NCBI GenBank assembly: GCA_029204225.1
Contig: CM055100.1
Location: 61,873,472 to 61,937,471, forward strand
Reading direction: 5' to 3'
DNA from: Diphasiastrum complanatum
Taxonomy: Eukaryota > Streptophyta > Lycopodiopsida > Lycopodiales > Lycopodiaceae
DNA length: 64,000 nucleotides
Under the pieces are notes generated by a model. The model saw nothing but the letters and a program-made list of their open reading frames with translations. It did no database searches and was not told where the DNA came from. The translations under genes were made by a program, and so were the position numbers. Within the stretch, counting starts at the first letter, position 1, and each line of letters opens with the position of its first letter. This document shows, piece by piece, positions 12,541 to 24,400 of this stretch.

Positions 12541-14612
12541 GGTAAGCCTATTCGGGCTAAGCCTTACCGTTGTAACCCCATTTATCGTGAACACATTGAT
12601 AAAGATATTAAGAAGCTTCTCGATGCTGGTTTCATTTATGAAGTCCAGCACACGGATTGGGTATCACCCATTGTGGTGGTTTCCAAGAAAAACGGCAAGG
12701 TTCGTATCTGCGTTGATTTCAAAAAGCTTAACATGGTTACTAAAAAAGACCACTTTCCGTTGCCCTTCACGACACAAATACTTGAGGAAATGGTAGGAGC
12801 TAAAGTTTTCAGCTTCTTAGATGGTCTTAGTGGCCCCATATCCAAAACATGGACAAGACTTTGGCGGATATTTTAATAGCCCCTGAGGATAGACACAAGA
12901 CAACTTTTGCCATGAAAAATGACATTTATGCTTATAACGTAATGCCTTTTGGCTTATGCAATGCCCCTTCCACGTTCCAATGCGTCACGCAAATGGCGTT
13001 CCAAGATTTTGTACATTGAATTGTCGAGATTTATCTAGATGATTTGGGTGTACATTCTTTTGCAGACAAACACCTTAAGCCCTTGAAAAGATATTCATTC
13101 GCTGTCGTAGGTTTGGTATATCACTAAACCCTAAAAAAGGTCAAATATGGGCCACCCATGGGGTTGTCCTCGGACATGTTATATCAAAGGATGGAATTTC
13201 TACCGATCCTTCAAAGATCAAGGTTATAGTTGAGATGCCTTGACCCGCCATGATGAAGAAGTTCACGTCTTCCTAGGCCATACTAACTATTATCGCATCT
13301 TCATAATCGACTACACCGGTAAGGCAAGGCTTGTTCATTTAGTTGTGGTTGATCCTAGATGGACCGAAGAACGAATAAAAGCTTTTGAGAACTTGAAAAC
13401 AACACTCACTATCGCACCCATACTTCGTTCCCCAGATTATACAAAGGAATTCCACGTGCATATCGACGCAAGTAAGTAGCCATAGGAGGAATTCTAGCAC
13501 AACTGGACAAATATGGAAAAGATTTTTTAATACATTTCTTGAGCAAACAACTGTGCCTGCTGAAATAAATTATACAACAACCGAGAGAGAAGCACTAACC
13601 ATGGTCTACGCCGTACAATAACTTTGCCACTATTTACTAGGCCAAACCTTTGCTTTCTACACAGACCATCAAGCATTGTTATATATTGTTAATAAATCTT
13701 GTAAAACCGGATGCATAGATCGATGGCTCTTAATACTTGAGAAATTCAATTTTTGCGTAGTTGTCAGGAAAGTCACACAACACTTCATGGCAGACCACCT
13801 TTCCAGACTTCCCAATGCTGAAAAGGCTGATGCACCAGTCAATGACGATCCACTTGATGCATGCCTTTTCCAGATCGATGCCACTCTCCTATGGGCTGAG
13901 GAAATCACTTAGTTCCTTACAACTGGCAGACTCAAAGAAGGGCTAAATACAATGGCGAAATTTTTTTTTTTTGCGCTTATGAATATGAGATACGGCCTAT
14001 CATATCTTAGACACACGAGGGCATTGGTGCCGGTCACTCTTCTGTCGAAGCGACTACTAAGATCATACTTAGAGCGGGCCTATGGTGGCCATCAGTATTC
14101 AAGAAAAAATTTCGCTATCATCAAAACATGTGATATTTTCCAACGAGCCAAAAAGACTACAAAAGTAGACTTCAGACCGCTTACCCCCATCATAGAAGGT
14201 GAAGCCTTCCATAAGTGGGGTATAGACTTTGTTGGGCACACAACCCAGCAGCCAGAAATACTCAAGCATTCTATATCCTGATCGCAACTGATTACGCCAC
14301 CAAGTGGATAGAAGCACACGCAACAAAGGACGCCAATGCGAAGGCCGTACCACATTTTTTTTAATGAAAATATTAAATACGCGTTTTGGCTGTCCAATTG
14401 AGCTTGTTAGTGACAGAGGCACACACTTCTTAAATGAAGTAATCGATAATCTCTTACACCATTACCTTGTTATCCATTGCAAAAGCACTCCATACTATCT
14501 CAGATGTAATGGCCAGGCAGAATCGACAAACGAGATCGTTTGTAAAATCCTTACCAAGATAGTTGAAACTAGTCAATCAGATTGGGAAACCAAGTTGTCC
14601 TCTGCTATCTAA
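12541..14612 (+). pseudogene. Ty3/gypsy pol remnant (RT, RNase H, integrase)
   Basis: Starting near 12541, the frame gives the conserved RT entry (KPIRAKPYR), then LLDAGFI, DWVSPIVVVSKKNGKVRICV and HFPLPF. A later frame has VMPFGLCNAPSTF and the catalytic box as YLDD. RNase H follows from about 13490 in broken frames, with TFAFYTDHQALLY-type sequence near 13650. The integrase zinc region is at about 13960-14180 and the core (KWGIDFVG, SDRGTHF, NGQAESTNEIV) at 14210-14600. The core aspartates and glutamate can be seen, but frameshifts and stops occur throughout and part of the RT core after LDGLSG is missing. LTRs are not recognised. The remnant ends at about 14612, where an opposite-strand gypsy fragment begins. 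Confidence 0.88.
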
Positions 14613-15966
14613 GCGTAAATGAGTGCTGCCGGTATTAACTAAAGCAATATACTCACGACCAGTAATGCGCACACGTAGCCGAATGGAGCGAGGACCGGGG
14701 CACCCTGTCCAGGTAGCATAAGCAAGCTGAGCATGGCAAGTAGCAGGAAGTAAATCAGTAGAAGGCTCAGGAGATAGATCAGGCTCATCAGATATATGAA
14801 TGTAGATATCGGACTCATCTGGGGTAGTGCCCTCATGGTAGAAAACAACAGTAGAAGTAGGCAGGGGCTGGCGGCAATCACGGGCAATGTGGTCAGGACT
14901 CTTACAACGAAAGCAAAGACGCTTCTGCTGAATGTCAGCTAACTCTGCAGACGTGTAACGTCGGACAAAAGCAGGACGAGGAGGCGGAGGGCGAGGAGCG
15001 GGAGAAGTAAGAGAAGAGGTCGGGACGACAGTGGATGGGACAGATGGGGCCGGAGATGGTAGAGGTAAAAGAGATGGACGGGGTCGGGAAAAACGAAAGG
15101 GAGCAGGATCAGGGTACTTATGCTGTAAAGTACTAGCAAGGGACATGGCCTCAACAAGTGTGGGTGGACGGAAATAAGAGACATCGTATCGTAGAGCACC
15201 ACGAAGTCCAGCAATGTAGCGAGAAATAAGCTCGGTGGGATGAAGATATGTAAAGAGGTAGGAAAGGTCTATAAACTGATCTGTATAGGAAGAAAGATCA
15301 CCAGTCTGAGTAAGACTATGGAATATATCACGCTGGCGGCTCAGCCACTAAGGGTCAATCATAGCATGACGAAGATCACAACGAAAGGTAGGCCATAACT
15401 GAAGACCGTCCCGATCAGGGTCAAGTCGGTAGACCCGCCACCAAGTGGCAGCACGTCCATCTAAATGTAAGGCGGCTAACTGGATCTTTTGAGGATCAGT
15501 CTTAGGCAAATCTGAAAATAAGTATCAAGCTTTGCAGACCAATTCTCTAACAAGTTCCCATTAGAGGAACCAGAATAGGTGGCAAGCTGTACCCGATCGC
15601 GAAAATCTCGAGCAAAATGTGGCTTAGGAGCTAGATGTCGTGAAAAATGTGACTCAGGAGCTGTAGGACGTGGAAAACTGAGTGGTGGGTTAGGTGGAAA
15701 ATGAGGCCCACTGCCAAAGGAAGTAGACGAGGATGGAAGTCCAAATGGAGACCAAATGATGAATTAACAGGGGCTTTGCCAGGTCCATGTGGCTGTAAGG
15801 AATCAATCTGTGACTGCATAGTGGCAAAGCCGGTCTGTAGAGTGGTAAAACCGGTCATCATTTGGTCGAAATGACTACTGAGGAGAGTAAGAGAGTCACG
15901 CATATCAGCAAACTGTTCATCTAAAGGTCCGGAATGACTCGCAGGTGTAGTGGGTGAGCTAGCCAT
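14577..15966 (-). pseudogene. Ty3/gypsy gag and protease start
   Basis: Read on the minus strand, gag starts with MASSPTTPASHSGPL at 15966, followed by a helical segment (about 15880-15780). After a frameshift comes the gag body, including a WSAKLDTYFQ block near 15530, interrupted by stops. A cleaner frame (15146-14577) has a proline-rich linker, a CCHC zinc knuckle (CFRCKSPDHIARDC) and the protease entry VNTGSTH, where families normally have D-T-G; here the Asp codon reads Asn. The frame stops just after QLGFPI, where the fragment abuts the plus-strand integrase remnant. Pol is absent. The element is dead. Confidence 0.85.
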
Positions 15967-16560
15967 GAGGAAGAAAAAGTAAGCGAGAAAAGAAATGTGC
16001 TAAACAATTGGACGAACTGAAGGAGAGGACATAAGTCGTCACAACAGGCACGCCAATGAAAAGACACAATAGAACTCGCGATGTAAGATGAATGGAAAGG
16101 ACAACTAAGTAAGAAATACCTCGTAACCGCAACCGGAAGTGAGTTGAAAAATAGCGACGATATATCAAGGTACCGGGCAGCCTCCAAAAAAGATGCTAAT
16201 GGCCCTACAACGTGGAGTAAACAGTGGGTAAAAGTATGGGAAACAATAATGGACTATGGGGCTGGAAAGGGAGCAGCCAAGGAAAGGAAGTGATAACAAA
16301 AAGGAGGTATGGGCAGCAAGGAAACAAGGCTGAAAAATCAGAGATCGCCCTTCAAGGGTAAAAAAAAAGTTTGCGATAAAGACGGGGAGCAATCCCGATG
16401 CGCGATGAAGTTGGGTGGGAGTGGCTTTCTAAGCATCTAGGCGTGTTTGTAATGTCAAATAATGAATAAAAAAGGGCCCAAAGCGTCAAAATATCAAATA
16501 ATGAATAAAAAAGGGCCCAAAGCTTGCCTATGCATAAAGTAAAGTAAATGTAAATGGACA
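15967..16560 (-). other. Leader region of the minus-strand gypsy fragment
   Basis: The sequence around 16018-16070 (GGAGAGGACATAAGTC followed by CAC) recurs at about 53885 and, more weakly, at 46368. This suggests a shared untranslated leader of one retroelement family. No tRNA primer site was found here. Confidence 0.45.
16455..16523. repeat. 39-bp tandem duplication
   Basis: TCAAATAATGAATAAAAAAG followed by GGCCCAAAGC occurs twice, at 16455 and 16494, almost perfectly. Confidence 0.9.
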
Positions 16561-19500
16561 TGGCGAATGTAATGAGCCGAGTCCATAACTGATGATGTGA
16601 TAGTTTGATGTGATTTTGGATAATGAGATGACGTTTATAGTTGCTAAGTTAAGAGTTGAGAGTTTGATGTGATAGGTGAATGCCATGTGGATTGAGAGTT
16701 TCATTACAGTTGTTGAGAGGAAGTTAGAAGTCATTTGAGTTGGAAAGCATTTTGGGTTGTTGATTGAGAGAGTTCCATGTTGAGAGTGGAAGTCATGTTG
16801 AGACTTAGTGGTCTTGGATACTTGTTGTCATGCCTCATATGAGTGGAGTAAGTTCATTGCTTGAATTATTAGATTGTTGCATGTTGACGATTAGAAGGTG
16901 AGAGTGAGAGTGAGTGGTTGTATCTTGGTGAGTTTTGCTTACTATGGGTAAGGGAAGTGCTTTGTGTAGGGAGGGCTTGATGCTTGCTTGACGGAATAGC
17001 CATGGTATGGTCGAATGGATCGAGTGTTTGAAGTGAGGTCATTCCCATATCAATTGTTTCTTGAGAAGTTCATATTGATGTTGTTAGCCTCCTTGTGTCA
17101 TTATGGTCTCACTAGTGATTGGTTAAGCAAGGTTGTAACGACATGCTTATTGAGTGATTGATGGCTTATTACGAACCCTTATGTATGCTTGATTTGTAAG
17201 GGCAAGCATGGTGGTTGGCATGATTTCAATGGTTGCTTTGTGGAATATTGGTACCATTTTGGTTGAGTGCTAGTAGGACATTCACCTCGTAAGATTGCAC
17301 TATACGGAGTGGGTATGTTATGGTTTTGGAAGAATGCAATAGTAAAGTGTTGAGTGGAATGTTATGAATGCGTGTTGGAGATTTGTTTTGTAAATAGTGA
17401 TTGGTTTGTGTTCAAGTGGTTGACGTGATGTCTGTATTTTTAGAATGTTTGGATTCCCTCAGTGCTTGGGAAGTGTATCCACAATCAAGAGAATCGAACA
17501 CCATTAAAAAGTGAGAAGGATACAAAGAATCAGACTCCAAACCTGCTACTTACAGTCCTGGACAGTGGCTGCTGCACCTGTGAAAAACTCGTTACACTTG
17601 TGGAGAGCTTGGAATAGCTCGTTGGAGTTGTCTATGCCCATGTACTAGTTGGTTGCAACTTGTCTGACCTGTCTACTGTTCCACATGAGGCCAAAAATCA
17701 GAGAGCTGAGCCCTGTGCGACCTGCCTGAGGCACCTGCGATCTGTCCTCTACCTCTGCCCTCTGTGTGCTCGCTGGAGGCCGCCTTCTGCCTGTTTGCGA
17801 CGTGTGGGCTGTCTACCTATGGCCACTCTGCCTGCTGCCCGTGGACTACCAACTGGGACCTATCCTACCTATTTGTGGCTTTCCATCTCTGTCTACAGAA
17901 GAAAAGATCTACCGTGGTTTGTTCTTCACCGACCGACTGTGACAAAGCAAGTGCCAAGCAGCAAACGGAAGGCGACATGGGAAGAAAGCGACATTCATGA
18001 CTAGTTGGACTCTCCGACACTCCGGTAACCTTACGAATATTTGAGGTGATGTGATTCGCACCCAATACCATTGTCTAAAAAACAGTTTGTAAATGATGTT
18101 TCATATGTAGTATTGTATTCCATGCTTAGTGAATCAACATATCCATTGCCCAATTGTGGTTTCTATTTGCATTGAATGATTCGTCTTTATATCCCATTAG
18201 GAAGTCGCACTTATACTATGGTAGAGAAAGTAACTATTCTTAACACCTGTAATGAATACGAATCGGTTGTGGTGTAGATGTTTAGTTTGTGTAGGTTATC
18301 TAGTTAGCTGTATGAAATCGTCAAAGTTACGAATGATATCATTTTACGTGTTATGGGGGTTTTTACAAGTATTCTAGGAAAGTAGGTCTTGGGGGACAAA
18401 TTAGGTCATTTTATAGAACGAGGCCATACAGGTTTTTTAAGTTCGGAAACATATTGGTTAAAGCTTAACTTTCTTGTGGTTGTATCCATTTAAATCAAAT
18501 GACTAAGTTGGGAATCGATAAGTAATCAAATTCGGGAAGGTGTGCTATTTTTATGTATGCGACTTTGTGCTTTGCTGAACCGTCTAGCGTATTACTTACT
18601 ACTGCTATACAGAGTCGTCAAGTTATGAAGTGTTTTTCTGGTTTTGTCAATTATGAAGCATATCAACTGAACCCGACCTCTGTAAAACACTAGAGCGGGC
18701 CGTCCACCATCCGTGGTTGAAAAGCACTGCCTTGGTTAAGTGTCACAGTAGTCACACCCGCCGTCAAAACTGTCTAGTGAAATACCTAGACCTGACGATT
18801 GGCGAAAATACCACCGCTTATCAAACAAAGCGGTGCATATAACTTGCACCCCACGAGCACATCATAGGCAATAAATCGGTTTCAAGCCCATGTAAGATTT
18901 TTACTAGTTGTAAGTCGAATTCAATGGGAAAAGAGACATTAGCAAGATCCTAATGCGAATTAGTGATCAGAAGTTTTACAGAACCGTAACCCTAGAAATC
19001 TAGTGAATCATTGCACCAAAATTGATAGCACCCCCTCCTTGCAACCGTATCTCTGAGAGCTTGAAAAACCCTCATCGGTTGGGGAGCACGGGGCAATAGA
19101 GAAGGCCATCAGGGTTGGAAGTGGCAAGTCCTCTATTGCTCATGTAGGGCCGAACCGCCATTAGAGGTGGGACCCCTTGGCCCTTTTAGGACGTTTTGGA
19201 TGTACCAACCCCCCATCAAAATAGGCCCTAACACTCATGCAAACCAACACAAATGATAAAGCGTCAAGTAAATGACCAGGGCCTGCCCATAAGTGGTATC
19301 TTGTCGTACCAACACATGTGCCACCTATAGACCCGCTGCTACATCATTGGTCACCAAATCAGGTCCTCAACGATGGCACACATCTATAACCAAGATCCTC
19401 TCACGTCTAAGCATATCAAATAGATGTCCACATACATCATCCAAAGATCTCCCATGATCCAATGAGCATTCCAAGCCTCATTCCTGATGTATCTCCCAAA

Positions 19501-20650
19501 CAAAGCCATGCTCCAAGCCACTTTCCCTTGACATCCTATCTAGTAAAACCTAAAAGTTGATCCCCATCCATTCCCCATGCTCCAAGCACAAAAGTTTACC
19601 AAGGACTCAATGATTGAATGTACACAAATCTCACCATAGGCTATACCTAGATAGCTCGCCCATCTCCTTGAGATTCTGATGATGTTCTGACTCTCCTACA
19701 TCCCATGTAGGCTCAACTTTCTCATGCTTGACGTTGTCAACTCTAATTTGACCAGCACATAGGCCTCCCACCAAGGAGCTTGTCTCACTACCACATCCAT
19801 CATATCATCCAAACCAAAGAAAATGCAAACTAGATCCACCATCATGATGAGAAACTCACCCATGATCCATAGCATATTAGGTAGGATAGCTCCAACAGAA
19901 CCATGTACGTTGTACCATCTGATCACTAAGTATCCATTACCCATTGATAGCTCCCCAAAAATCTGTCCACCTGTAGTGCAACTAGACTCCAACTGGACCT
20001 AACCAAATGCTCCTGCTTATCAAACAATGATGGATAAAAATAACATGTGACGCCAACCTGGAGACCATTGTGCATATAACCATGCAGCTCACCTGAATAC
20101 TCACCAAAGTATCAGCAATTACTCCCAAAGTAATCATCTCCAACCTAGTCAGCTCACAACCATGGGCATACTAGGTCCACATCACCCCGTAATGCACTCC
20201 ATGTCCACAGAATCTATACCACCTTTCCCGTGATACAATTCACACCACCTACCTCCAAGTAAGCATGACTTGTCCCAAGATGACAAAATAAATGATGCAC
20301 TAGTTGAAGAACATCGCCTATACATCCAATGACATATCATACATGAGCAATTGTAGCATCTCCTTGAGTGTCACTCCAATGGACTCATCATCCACATACT
20401 ATGCTCACCTTGATGTCTTTGCTCCTAGTCACCATCCTGCTAGACAAATCAAATACCAAACTATCACCTGTTTCTCTTGGCTCCAAGCATCTGCTCACTC
20501 TCAATAGCGGGTATTTCCTATCCACCTTCAACCCTAGATCCAAGCACATCAAGCATCAAAAGAGACAAAGACGATTAACATGTTGTCATGGGAAGATTTG
20601 TCTCCATGAGAGCAATAACATAGTTCATAACCAAGCACATGCTTATGATC
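16560..20650. other. No gene recognised
   Basis: 16560-17500 is rich in G and T on the plus strand, and 19180-20650 is rich in C and A. Such skew is common in LTRs and retroelement flanks, but no terminal repeats, primer sites or protein domains could be matched. Open frames at 17660-18004 (+) and 19696-19992 (-) show no family resemblance. Confidence 0.5.
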
Positions 20651-20657
20651 CACATCT

Positions 20658-21394
20658 TGTTGAATTTCACACGTGTGGACTGTCCACTACATGTACTTGT
20701 GATCTCCTAAGGTGTGTAGATGCACCAAGATCAAGACTAGATTGAGATTCAAGATCAATCTTGAATCCTATGGCAAAAACACACTACTACATGCATTCAA
20801 TCACTTCCAACTCTCACTCACACGTGTGGGAAGTATTCAAAAAATAATCTAAGTAAAAACAAGCTGCTCTCCTCGGGTAGAGAGAGAAAATACATCAAGA
20901 GCTCTCGGGTAGAGAGAGAAAGCTAGAAATCCAATAACTCACAAAATCCATGAAATCACCAAATCAATTGATTTCAAAATGAGGAGTACAATGATACTAG
21001 TAGGTCCACGAGCTACCACTATGCTTAACTATGATTGGACCACATTTTGTCACCTCTTGATCCTATTGGATCATTGATCTATGCACCTCTTAATTCTATT
21101 GGACTATATTCAAGCACACCTCAATTTCCTATTGGACCTCACAAGGTTCCACCTCTATATCCTATTGGACCTCTTGGAATTCATCAAACAAAAACTTTAC
21201 ACTTGTCTACACTCTAATTAGCAAGTGTTTAGCCTCTTACTCTATTTTGGCTCAATAGTGGCATTACAAGTGGAAATGCATAATTTGCCATCTATGCCAA
21301 ATTTATTCCTATCAACATCCTACACCTAGATGCTTGATGTAAAAAACATAAGACCCCTATATCTAACATAGATAATCTTTTTCAATTCTTCACA
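20658..21394 (-). repeat. 3' LTR of the copia element
   Basis: 737 bp, matching the right LTR at a constant offset of 5501. On the minus strand it starts TGTGAAGAATTG and ends TTCAACA (TG...CA ends). It contains five CCAAT motifs on the element's sense strand between 21030 and 21170 at roughly 32-bp spacing, and two CACACGTGTGG palindromes (about 20668 and 20819). Confidence 0.95.
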
Positions 21395-21402
21395 CTCCTC
21401 CT
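21395..21402 (-). other. Polypurine tract of the copia element
   Basis: AGGAGGAG on the minus strand, preceded by a T run and directly followed by the TG of the 3' LTR. Confidence 0.85.
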
Positions 21403-21412
21403 AAAAAATTAT

Positions 21413-24400
21413 CTATGAAGATTTGAGCATTGATCTTGATATAACTCCAAGATTAGATCTATGCTTGATGAAAGCACTTTTGCTCAAAGGCTTGGTGAGT
21501 AGATCGGCAATACAAGAGGACGAGTTGACATGCTCCAAATAGATTTCTCCTCCAATAAGCTTTTCTCTCACAAAATGGTGTGCCACTTCTATGTGCTTGC
21601 TTCTTGCATGAAATATGGGATTATTGGCAAGAGCTTGGGCCGAGATGTTATCACACTTGATCATTGGTAGATCATCCTCCTTGATGCACTTTAGTTCCAT
21701 TAATAACCTCTTGATCCAAAGCACTTCTTTGGTAGTTGTAGTGAGTGCTTTGTACTCGGCCTCACATGAAGAGAGAGATATAGTATCTTGCTTTTTGGAA
21801 AGCCAAGATATTAGATTGCCTCCAAGAAAGATAGTGTATGCACTAATAGACTTTCGATCCATTTTGTCACTTGCAAAGTCCGAATCCGAGTAGCCAATAA
21901 TGGATAGATCTTCACTTTTATAGAGTAGACCATAATCACAAGATGAAGATACATATCTTAAAATCCTCTTGGCCATCTTCCAATGATGGATCTTAGGTTC
22001 TTGCATAAATTGACTCAATTTGTGCACACAAAAACTAAGATCGGGCCTAGTAATGGTAAGCCAAATCAAGGAGCCTACAAGACTCCTAAAAAGTGTGATG
22101 TCCTCAAAGGATATTTCATCACCTTTATTAGGATCTTTTACAATTTGCTCCATTGGAGTATCTATGCTCTTAGAATTTTCCATATGGAATTTTTTCAACA
22201 TAGAGTGAGCATATCTAGATTGGCATATAAAGACATGATTTTCATAAAAATCAATTTCTAGGCCTAGGATGTAATGTATCTCTCCTAGATCTTGCATTTT
22301 AAACTCACATCCAAGTGCTAGCTTGGTTTCATCAACTAGCTTGATACAACTTCCACAAAGAATAATGTCATCAACATAAATTAGAAGAATGACAATATTG
22401 CTATCAACAAACTTTAGATACATGGAAGGATCATAGTCACTAAGAGTAAATCCTAGTGACATAAGGAAAGAGTTAAGTCTTGAATACCATGATCTTGGTG
22501 CTTGCTTGAGTCCATAAAGACTTTTGAAGAGCAAGCACACTTTGGACTCATCCTTGATGAATCCTTGAGGTTGTTCCATATAGATCTCCTCCTCAAGATA
22601 ACCATTTAGAAAAGCATTGGATACATCTAATTGGAACACCTTCCACTTGAAAAAACAAGCAAGAGAAATAAGAATTCTTATTGTCACCATCTTTGCAACG
22701 GGTGCAAAGGTTTCCTCATAATCAAGACCATGGATTTGAGCAAATCCTTTGGCACATAATCTTGCTTTATGCTTGTTAATGGTGCCATCATGATTGAACT
22801 TGATCCGAAATACCCACTTGCAACCAATCACATGCTTGTTGGAAGGAGGATCCACAAGTTCCCAAGTATTGTTGGTGATCAATGCATCATACTCTTGCTT
22901 CATGGCATCATACCACTCCTTGGTATTAAGTGCCTCTTGTACATTCTTTGGCTCTTCATGAGAGACATAAAAAACATAATTAGTGGAATCAAGATCCACT
23001 TGTTTGCCTTTGTCAACATATGAGAGCCTCTTAGGCTCGGATCTATCTCTCATGGATCTTCTTGGTGAAAAAATCCGAGGAGAGTCTTCTTCAAATCTCG
23101 ACCCCATCACATCATGATTGTCTTCAAAATCAATAATTGATGATGCATCCATAGATTTCTTGATCTCGGCCTCTTCAAATGATGAGTGTTGATCTTCATG
23201 AAAGACAACATCTCTACTTTCAATAACTTGAGAAGTAGAGAGTATAAAGACTCTATAGGCCTTCTTGGTGGATGAGTATCCAACCATGATCCCTTTGCAT
23301 GCACTAGGATCTTCCTTCTTCCTTGTTTCCAAGGGCATATGGACAAAGCATAAGCATCCAAAAATTCTAAGGTGATCAACCTTAGGCTTCTTCAAAAATA
23401 AGATTTCATATGGTGACTTTCCTCCAAGAGCTATATGTGGGAGCCTATTGCAAAGATAATTTGCACAATTAATGGCTTCTCCCCAAAAATCTTTGGGCAA
23501 AGATGCCTCAATTCTCATAGATTTTGCACATTCACATAGAGATCTATTCTTTCTCTCGGCCACTCCATTTTGAGATGGAGAGTAGGCACAAGAAAACTCT
23601 CTTTTAATGCCTTCGAGCTCACAAAAGTCTTGAAATTTATTGGAGATATATTCACCACCTCCATCACTTCTAAGAGCTTTAATCTTGAATGAGAATTGCT
23701 TCTCTACATAAGCTTTGAAAATAAGGAAATGATCAAACACCATAGATTTTGAAGCAAGAAGATATATCCAAGTGAATCTTGTGTAATCATCAATGAAAGT
23801 AACAAAACAAGTGGCTCCTCCCTTGCTTGTAGTTGATGAGAAATGCACATCCGAGTGGATTAACTCCAAAGGATGCTTGCTTTTGATAGAAGATCTTGTA
23901 AATGGCTTTTTGTGAGATTTAGCAATAGCACAAGCCTCACAAGGCTTGATCTTCTTGGAGAATGACTTTGGCAAGCCAATAGCTTTGGATTCTTTGATCA
24001 TAGAGAGCATGGATTTGTAGTTGGGATGTCCCAACCTCCTATGCCATAATTCCTCCATAGAGAGCTTGTTCACAAGAGCAACATTACAAGCATTCACATA
24101 CTCATTTGGATCTAGTTTATAGATGCCACCAAATCTAGATCCTAATGCAAGTATCTCATCATTCTTCTTGATAGTGCAAGTATCAACATTGAATTTTACA
24201 TCAAGGCCATTATCAAGCAATTGGCCAACACTAATAAGATTCTTGGTAAGCTTAGGTACATAAAGAACTCTAGAGAGAGAAAGAACTTTAGAGGATGCAA
24301 GCTTCAAGGGAATGTTCCCTATGCCTTCAATAGGACATTCAAAATCATTTGCAGTGTATATTGATTTCTTCACTCCATCATAAGGTGCAATAGAAGAGAA

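Noticed and set aside
17660-18004. 114-codon frame rich in Cys, Arg and Pro
   Set aside because: No domain, no clear start context, low-complexity composition. It lies in a region without other gene evidence.
19696-19992. 98-codon minus-strand frame
   Set aside because: No recognisable family and no neighbouring supporting exons. It could be chance in skewed sequence.
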